Assembly: GCA_964524835.1 (NCBI GenBank)
Contig: CAZGEG010000016.1
Coordinates: 1-64,000, forward strand
Source of the DNA: JACRCG01 sp964524835
Lineage (GTDB): Bacteria > Desulfobacterota > Desulfuromonadia > Geobacterales > Pseudopelobacteraceae
Direction: 5' to 3'
Length of the DNA stretch: 64,000 bases
Shown here: in pieces, positions 59,578-64,000 of the stretch
Numbering within the stretch: the first letter of the stretch is position 1
Layout of the letters: each line of letters opens with the position of its first letter
The notes under the pieces: model-generated
The model's input: the letters and a program-made list of their open reading frames with translations, nothing else
Database searches by the model: none
Told to the model about the DNA's origin: nothing
Position numbers and translations under genes: made by a program

Positions 59578-60336
59578 TCAAGAAGACTTGCGTGCGATAA
59601 CTACAGCATTCCAGCTGGTAAATTCCAGCCGTGATGATGTCAGCCATTCCTCGAATAACAGGGGCTCAAAACCGGAAGAAGAGAGCAGCAACTTGAGTTC
59701 AGGCATGAATAGATAGCGCATGCGATGCGTTTCATTGATCTCCCGGACACTGTCGTTGGCCTTGTCTCTGAGAAACACCCGGTAATTGACAGCCACCACA
59801 TTTTCATTCGGGTGCATTTCGGGCCGGGCTATGCGGGTCACGCTGACAGCCTCATCCTCAAGTTCCTTTACCCGCACGGCCGGCCGGTCCGTCAGCACTC
59901 CCGGGCCATACCAGCAGTCGAAGATGAATACGCCTCCCGGAGCCAGATGGCTATGGGCGGTTGAAAATGCCTCCATCAGGTCAGCATTGGTTACCTGGTA
60001 GCTCATCACATGAAACAGGGAAATGACCACATCAAAGGTTTTTCCAAGGCGAACAGTGCGTACGTCACCCTGAACATATTCAAGTGCCCTGTTGCCTGCA
60101 GCCGCATCCCGCGCCGCTGTCAGCATCTCCTCCGAGAGATCGACCCCGGTAACAGAGTACCCCCGGTCAACAAGACAGCGATCGTGCCGACCCGAGCCGC
60201 ACCCCAGGTTGAGGACCGTCGTGGCGCCCGGACTCTGCCTCTGGATCAGGTTGTGGACATAGTCCGTTTCACCGGCATAGTCCTTGTCGCGGTATAGCAG
60301 GTCATAATAGCGGGCATATTCATTGAACACGCTCAT
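59578..60336 (-). CDS. SAM-dependent methyltransferase
   Basis: A 252-residue class I methyltransferase. Motif I is VLNLGCGSGRHDRCL (about residues 40-54), followed by GVDLSEEML and DVVISLFHVMSY. Substrate is likely a sugar or sugar nucleotide by context. ATG 60336 overlaps the aminotransferase stop as ATGA, with AAGGAG nine bases upstream; a GTG three codons earlier is less good. Confidence 0.85.
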   Translation of the reverse strand: MSVFNEYARYYDLLYRDKDYAGETDYVHNLIQRQSPGATTVLNLGCGSGRHDRCLVDRGYSVTGVDLSEEMLTAARDAAAGNRALEYVQGDVRTVRLGKTFDVVISLFHVMSYQVTNADLMEAFSTAHSHLAPGGVFIFDCWYGPGVLTDRPAVRVKELEDEAVSVTRIARPEMHPNENVVAVNYRVFLRDKANDSVREINETHRMRYLFMPELKLLLSSSGFEPLLFEEWLTSSRLEFTSWNAVVIARKSS

Positions 60337-61439
60337 GAAAGACACTCCTTGACGGCTTCAATCACCGTGGCGACCTGTCCATCGGTCAGAGTCAGCCCGT
60401 TGGGGATGTAAAAACCCTTTCGGGCCAGTCGTTCCGCCACTGGATACCGTTCACCGCAAAACAGTCCCATCTCGTGAAACACCGGCTGTTCGTGCATGCC
60501 TAAAAAAAACGGCCTAGTCTCGATGCCCAGTGTTCGCAACTGCGTCATTACCCGGACGGCGTCCGTTTCCCGCTCTTCGCCCAGCACGATCCCGTAGACC
60601 CAAAAGACATTTCGTGCCCAGGGCATCTCGACCGGAAGCTGAATTTCATGGATAGCGGAAAACGCTGCATCGTACGCATGCGCGATCTCCCGTTTGCGGA
60701 TAACCGTTTCCTCGACCCGCTCGATCTGCCCGACCCCCATAGCCGCCTGGACATTGGTCATGCGGAAATTGTACCCCAGCTCTTCATGGTAAAAGCGCCG
60801 CCCCGGTTGAAAGCAGAGGTTGCGCAGGGAGCGGGCACGTTCCGCGTGTTCCGGGCTTTTAACCAGCACCATGCCCCCCTCACCGGTGGTAATGAGCTTG
60901 TTGGCGTAGAAGCTGAAGGTGCTGATATGGCCGATGCCGCCGCACCGCCGTCCCTTGTATTCGGCGCCGTGAACTTCTGCCGCATCCTCGATGACGGTCA
61001 AGCCATGTTTTTCGGCCAACGCCATGATCGGGTCCATGTCGGCGGGATGCCCGTAAATGTGAACCACCAGGATGGCCTTGGTGCGGGGGGTGATCCGTCC
61101 CTCGATCTGCTCAACATCCATCTGCCAGGTTACGGGATCGCTGTCCACCAGCACCGGCACTCCGCCTGCCCTCACGACCGACTGTGCCGGTGAGATGATG
61201 GTGAAGGCCGGCATGATGACCTCATCCCCCGCCTTCAGATCAAGCAGTTCAACGGCTATGTCCAGGGCGGTAGAACCGTTGGATACGGCAATACCGTGCG
61301 CCATACCGCAGTAGTCGGCCCAGCGCTCTTCAAAGAGATCGAGGTATTTTCCAGCGGACGAGATCCAGCCCGAGGACAGGGCGTCATTCACCAGTTCAAT
61401 ATCACGCGCAGTTATCAGCGGTTCGCAAACCGGTATCAT
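60333..61439 (-). CDS. Perosamine-synthase-like sugar aminotransferase (DegT family)
   Basis: A 368-residue DegT/DnrJ/EryC1 enzyme. The PLP lysine is in FSFYANKLITTGEGGMV; VIEDAAEVHGAEYKGR carries the pyridine-binding Asp. Similarity to perosamine synthetase (RfbE/Per) is suggested by VPVLVDSDPVTWQMDVEQIE and FYIPNGLTLTDGQ, implying 4-amination of GDP-4-keto-6-deoxymannose or a similar sugar. The dehydratase that would make such a substrate is not in the window apart from LegB. It overlaps the cupin stop by one base. Confidence 0.82.
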   Translation of the reverse strand: MIPVCEPLITARDIELVNDALSSGWISSAGKYLDLFEERWADYCGMAHGIAVSNGSTALDIAVELLDLKAGDEVIMPAFTIISPAQSVVRAGGVPVLVDSDPVTWQMDVEQIEGRITPRTKAILVVHIYGHPADMDPIMALAEKHGLTVIEDAAEVHGAEYKGRRCGGIGHISTFSFYANKLITTGEGGMVLVKSPEHAERARSLRNLCFQPGRRFYHEELGYNFRMTNVQAAMGVGQIERVEETVIRKREIAHAYDAAFSAIHEIQLPVEMPWARNVFWVYGIVLGEERETDAVRVMTQLRTLGIETRPFFLGMHEQPVFHEMGLFCGERYPVAERLARKGFYIPNGLTLTDGQVATVIEAVKECLS

Positions 61440-61861
61440 CAGAAGCGTTCCTTTTCCACCAGGCCGGTATACGGACCCTGCTTGATCTCAAGGAAAATGG
61501 TGTCTTCAAGGCACTTGAAACAGTGTCCTCCCGACACAAGCTGGATCATGTCCCCTTCCTCCAGCACCCAGGTCCCGAGCGGACTCTTGTCCATGGCATA
61601 CAGTTCTACCTCGGTGCTCCCTTTCCTGATCAGCAGGGTTTCGGGAGTGCCGACGAGGTGCCGCTGCAGCGGCAGGTGACTGTGGCGGACTACGACGCCG
61701 TCCTTCGGGTAGACAACGAAGCCGAGCTGCTGGTAGTAGCTGTCGGGCGAGATGAAGGTGGTTTCTGCCGGCATGAAGTCGCGCCGGATGATGGTGGCGA
61801 TGTGTTGATCGTTCCAGGTTATATGTTCGACTGAAGAATTTTTGTGCTGCGAATTGTCCAT
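61439..61861 (-). CDS. Cupin-like protein in the amino-sugar gene cluster
   Basis: A 140-residue protein with a beta-barrel cupin pattern (DGVVVRHSHLPLQRHLVGTPETLLIRKG, GTWVLEEGDMIQLVSGGHCFKCLEDTIFLEI). AAGGAG precedes ATG 61861. Such small cupins beside sugar aminotransferases can be ketoisomerases or ligand-binding proteins; no catalytic signature is clear. Co-transcribed with the aminotransferase and methyltransferase. Confidence 0.7.
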   Translation of the reverse strand: MDNSQHKNSSVEHITWNDQHIATIIRRDFMPAETTFISPDSYYQQLGFVVYPKDGVVVRHSHLPLQRHLVGTPETLLIRKGSTEVELYAMDKSPLGTWVLEEGDMIQLVSGGHCFKCLEDTIFLEIKQGPYTGLVEKERF

Positions 61862-61881
61862 ATCTTTCTCCTTGTTCTATC

Positions 61882-62061
61882 TAGTTTCCGTCCGGAAAGG
61901 GTGCCTTTTCGCCCTAGCGGCGTCAATCTTCGTGATTGCTTGTGCGGCGTACCGATGTACGCCTCCGCGCAATCCCTTGATTTCCTTGCCAGGACAAAAA
62001 ACCCCTCCTTTCCGAATCGGAAACCGACAGTTTCTCATCCGAAGATTCCGGATGGAAACTA
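61882..62061. repeat. 180-bp element bounded by imperfect inverted repeats
   Basis: TAGTTTCCGTCCGGAA (61882-61897) and TTCCGGATGGAAACTA (62046-62061) match in 15 of 16 positions as inverted ends. A further partial copy (AGTTTCTCATCCG, about 62031-62043) lies just inside. No ORF and no target duplication recognised. It fills the gap between the TPR gene stop (62063) and the cupin gene. It could be a miniature element, a processing hairpin or a repeat family of this genome. Confidence 0.6.
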
Positions 62062-62062
62062 T

Positions 62063-63625
62063 CTAAATCAGGTCCTGAAGCGCTGTCCTGATCTCCGCAT
62101 TCCACGGTTCGATCTCCAGGGCGCGGCGGTAGAACGATTTTGCCTCTTCCGGACGGCCGACAGCGGTACAGATCTGTCCCAGCCCGGCAAGAGTCTCCAT
62201 GTCACGGGGCTGTGTACGGAAAAGGTCGAGATAGATGCCGATGGCCTCGTCGACCATTCCAAGTTCGGCAAAGTAGAGGTCGGCCAGGTTTTTCCGGAAG
62301 CTGCCGTTGTCCGGCTGCAGTTCGGCAGCTCGTTCGTAGGCACGGCGCGCGCCCTCGATGTCGCCGAGGCGGTAGCGGAGAACGCCGAGGTCATTTTGGA
62401 AAAGGGCATTGCTGCCGCTGGTGTGGGCCAATTCTTCCAGCAGTGAGTGCGCCTCACTCAGCCGGTCCTGCTGCACAAGCCGCAGCGCTTCGGCGTGTAT
62501 CTCATCAAAGCTTCGACCTGCATCCGGTGATAAGAGATCCGCCCTTTCCCTGTCTGAAATCGCGGCAAGCGATTCCCGGGCGTCGCCGTTCCAGGGTTCG
62601 ATCTTCAGAATGGTTTCAAGAAATGAGCGGGCATCGTCGATTTTGCCCGCTTCGAGACAGATTGTGCTGATCGCCGTAAGCGTTTCGATGTCCCGGGGAT
62701 TGCTGCCGAGAATTTTGACATACAGCTTCAGGGCTTCCTCGGTATCACCGCAGGCGATAGAGAGAAGATCGGCCAGATTCTTCATGAAATTCAGGTTATC
62801 CGGCTGCAGACGGTGAGCTTCCTCATGATGGCTGCGGGCCTGGAGGATGTCACCATCCTGCTGGCAGAGTACGCCCAGGTCATTATGGCCGGGCGCGTAG
62901 TCCGGGTGGCGCGCAAGCAGATCCTGCAGCGCTCGACGTGCCTCGCTGCTTTTTCCGGAGTTGGCCAGCTCAAGCGCCTGGCGATGGAGCTGCTCGGGGC
63001 TCTTTGCTTGTTCCTGGAAAACCGGCGTTTTCTGAATCGGGGGTGCGGAATAGTGCGGCATGGGAGCAGCTGGTGGTGCGTTAAAAGCAGGCGCAGGCGG
63101 AGTGGATAGCTGTGCCGGCTGAGACGGAGCCTGCAGCTCTACGCCCAGTTGCTGCAGGGCCTGTCGTGCCTGGCTGTTTACTGTATCAAGCTGGAGAGTT
63201 CGCGTAAAATACTGGCGTGCCTGTTCGCGACGGCCGGTCTGAACGCTGATCGTTCCAAGGGCATTCAAGGTCTCGACATCGAAGGGGTTGTCCTTCAGGA
63301 TGTCCAGATAGGTCTGGATAGCATCGTCGGCCCAATCCAGCTCGACAAAATAAAAGTCTGCCAGATTTTTGCGGAAAGTAATGTTGGACGGTTCAAGCTT
63401 GTGGGCTTTTTCATAGTGCGCCAGCGCCTTCAAGCCATTGCCGGCCTGGTAGTAGAGCACCGCCAGGTCGTTGTGCGCCTGGGCAAGTTCGGGATAAATT
63501 TTCAGGAAGTTCTGAATCTGCCGGATAGCTTCTTCCGATTCCACTTCACGGATGTAGGCAACGATCCTCTCATATGTAGCCCTGCCTTCAATTACGACAA
63601 GACCCTGTAATTTCAGTTGATTCAT
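62063..63625 (-). CDS. TPR protein made of three homologous blocks
   Basis: A 520-residue soluble protein (ATG 63625, GGGAGATAG upstream). It consists of three related blocks of about 145 residues (about 10-155, 206-350, 370-520), each with several TPRs and a signature AHNDLAVLYYQAG / GHNDLGVLCQQDG / FQNDLGVLRYRLG followed by FRKNLADFYF / FMKNLADLLS / FRKNLADLYF. A Pro/Ala/Gln-rich linker (156-205) separates the first. Likely a scaffold for the glycosylation proteins encoded downstream. No enzyme domain. Confidence 0.85.
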   Translation of the reverse strand: MNQLKLQGLVVIEGRATYERIVAYIREVESEEAIRQIQNFLKIYPELAQAHNDLAVLYYQAGNGLKALAHYEKAHKLEPSNITFRKNLADFYFVELDWADDAIQTYLDILKDNPFDVETLNALGTISVQTGRREQARQYFTRTLQLDTVNSQARQALQQLGVELQAPSQPAQLSTPPAPAFNAPPAAPMPHYSAPPIQKTPVFQEQAKSPEQLHRQALELANSGKSSEARRALQDLLARHPDYAPGHNDLGVLCQQDGDILQARSHHEEAHRLQPDNLNFMKNLADLLSIACGDTEEALKLYVKILGSNPRDIETLTAISTICLEAGKIDDARSFLETILKIEPWNGDARESLAAISDRERADLLSPDAGRSFDEIHAEALRLVQQDRLSEAHSLLEELAHTSGSNALFQNDLGVLRYRLGDIEGARRAYERAAELQPDNGSFRKNLADLYFAELGMVDEAIGIYLDLFRTQPRDMETLAGLGQICTAVGRPEEAKSFYRRALEIEPWNAEIRTALQDLI

Positions 63626-63680
63626 ATCTATCTCCCTGTCTGAAGACCTCAAAATTAATTTAGTTTAGTGTAAAGTATTA

Positions 63681-63709
63681 ATTTTACAATAGTCGCTTCA
63701 TATTTGCAA
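63681..63709 (-). promoter_or_regulatory. Sigma-70 promoter of the TPR gene and glycan cluster
   Basis: On the minus strand TTGCAA-N17-TAAAAT, about 55 bases before ATG 63625. It follows the terminator of the preceding gene and could drive transcription of the whole minus-strand cluster. Confidence 0.6.
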
Positions 63710-63743
63710 TGAATCGTTGAATACCGGATATTCAGGTTTTTCA

Positions 63744-63775
63744 TAAAAAAAGGGGCTCACATTATGAACCCCTTT
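63744..63775 (-). terminator. Rho-independent terminator
   Basis: On the minus strand AAAGGGG...CCCCTTT with an internal small stem and a run of seven T. It ends the partial gene at the right edge. Confidence 0.85.
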
Positions 63776-63805
63776 GGACAATGTAACTCATTACCAGTAA
63801 AAGTA

Positions 63806-64000
63806 TTAGAACGCTTTGGAGGCATAGCCGTCAATCTGGTCTCCGGCTGTGTCCATCTGCCTTCCGGAAGCGTCCTTGCCGGAAAACTTGAAAACGAGGT
63901 GGGAAGGATCGATGGTGGCATCTCCGGCGGCATTCTGCTGCACCGTAAACGTGACGCTTGCCTGCTGTGTTTCCGAATTGTAGGTAACGGAATAGGGACG
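63806..64000 (-). CDS. C-terminal end of an unknown protein, partial
   Basis: The last 64 codons of a gene that begins beyond the window, ending with TAA at 63808-63806. The peptide has Ig- or beta-sandwich-like alternating strands (VTFTVQQNAAGDATI, HLVFKFSGKDASG) and ends GYASKAF. No family recognised. A terminator follows 31 bp later, consistent with a real 3' end. Confidence 0.7.
   Translation of the reverse strand, partial: RPYSVTYNSETQQASVTFTVQQNAAGDATIDPSHLVFKFSGKDASGRQMDTAGDQIDGYASKAF

Overview
The window looks like chromosomal DNA of a Geobacter-type member of the Desulfuromonadota (Geobacterales). The strongest signs are multihaem cytochromes typical of that group: a PpcA-like triheme c7, a twelve-haem c7 polymer, a CbcL-like b/c fusion, a CbcSTU-like complex and an ImcH-like seven-haem NapC/NirT protein. 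An acetate permease pair (DUF485 + ActP) fits acetate-driven respiration. No rRNA, phage genes, transposase or CRISPR array is visible; the only tRNA is tRNA-Lys(UUU).

Layout. (1) 1-4.6 kb, minus strand: an assimilatory sulfur operon cysK - siroheme reductase - unknown gene - SLC13 transporter - cysD (cut by the window edge). (2) 4.6-8 kb: tRNA-Lys with promoter and terminator, a long AT-rich non-coding stretch, then the acetate uptake pair. (3) 8-18.4 kb: housekeeping and envelope genes: a DUF362 ferredoxin-like protein, a DksA-type zinc-finger protein, a small outer-membrane barrel, the complete tolQRAB-pal operon, coaBC with a metallo-hydrolase, ferredoxin, rubredoxin, a zinc ribbon and a class V aminotransferase. 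(4) 18.5-30 kb: an electron-transfer region, with periplasmic haem carriers (dodecahaem c7 polymer, PpcA-like) followed by three different quinol-to-cytochrome inner-membrane modules (CbcL-like, CbcSTU-like, ImcH-like). (5) 30-32.5 kb: trxB with a small acidic ORF, and ilvA, from back-to-back promoters. (6) 32.5-64 kb, entirely minus strand: flagellin under a near-consensus sigma-28 promoter with flaF/flbT-type regulators, then about 29 kb of sugar and glycosyltransfer genes.

The last region is the most unusual part. It contains most of a legionaminic-acid-type nonulosonate pathway (LegB, LegC, LegH/NeuD-like, LegI, LegF, PtmE-like), a perosamine-synthase-like aminotransferase with a cupin and a methyltransferase, a SPINDLY/OGT-type TPR glycosyltransferase next to flagellin, and three giant modular proteins (about 1400, 1580 and 2220 residues). 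These fuse TPR arrays, several glycosyltransferase folds and methyltransferases; one also carries a radical SAM/SPASM domain. The simplest reading is an assembly line that makes and attaches an elaborate glycan to flagellin or to a surface polysaccharide; the attachment target is inference. No Maf-type flagellin glycosyltransferase is seen.

Many starts given here are internal ATG, GTG or TTG codons chosen because they have a good Shine-Dalgarno sequence or family-like N-terminus. Family assignments come from reading motifs by eye; no database search was run.
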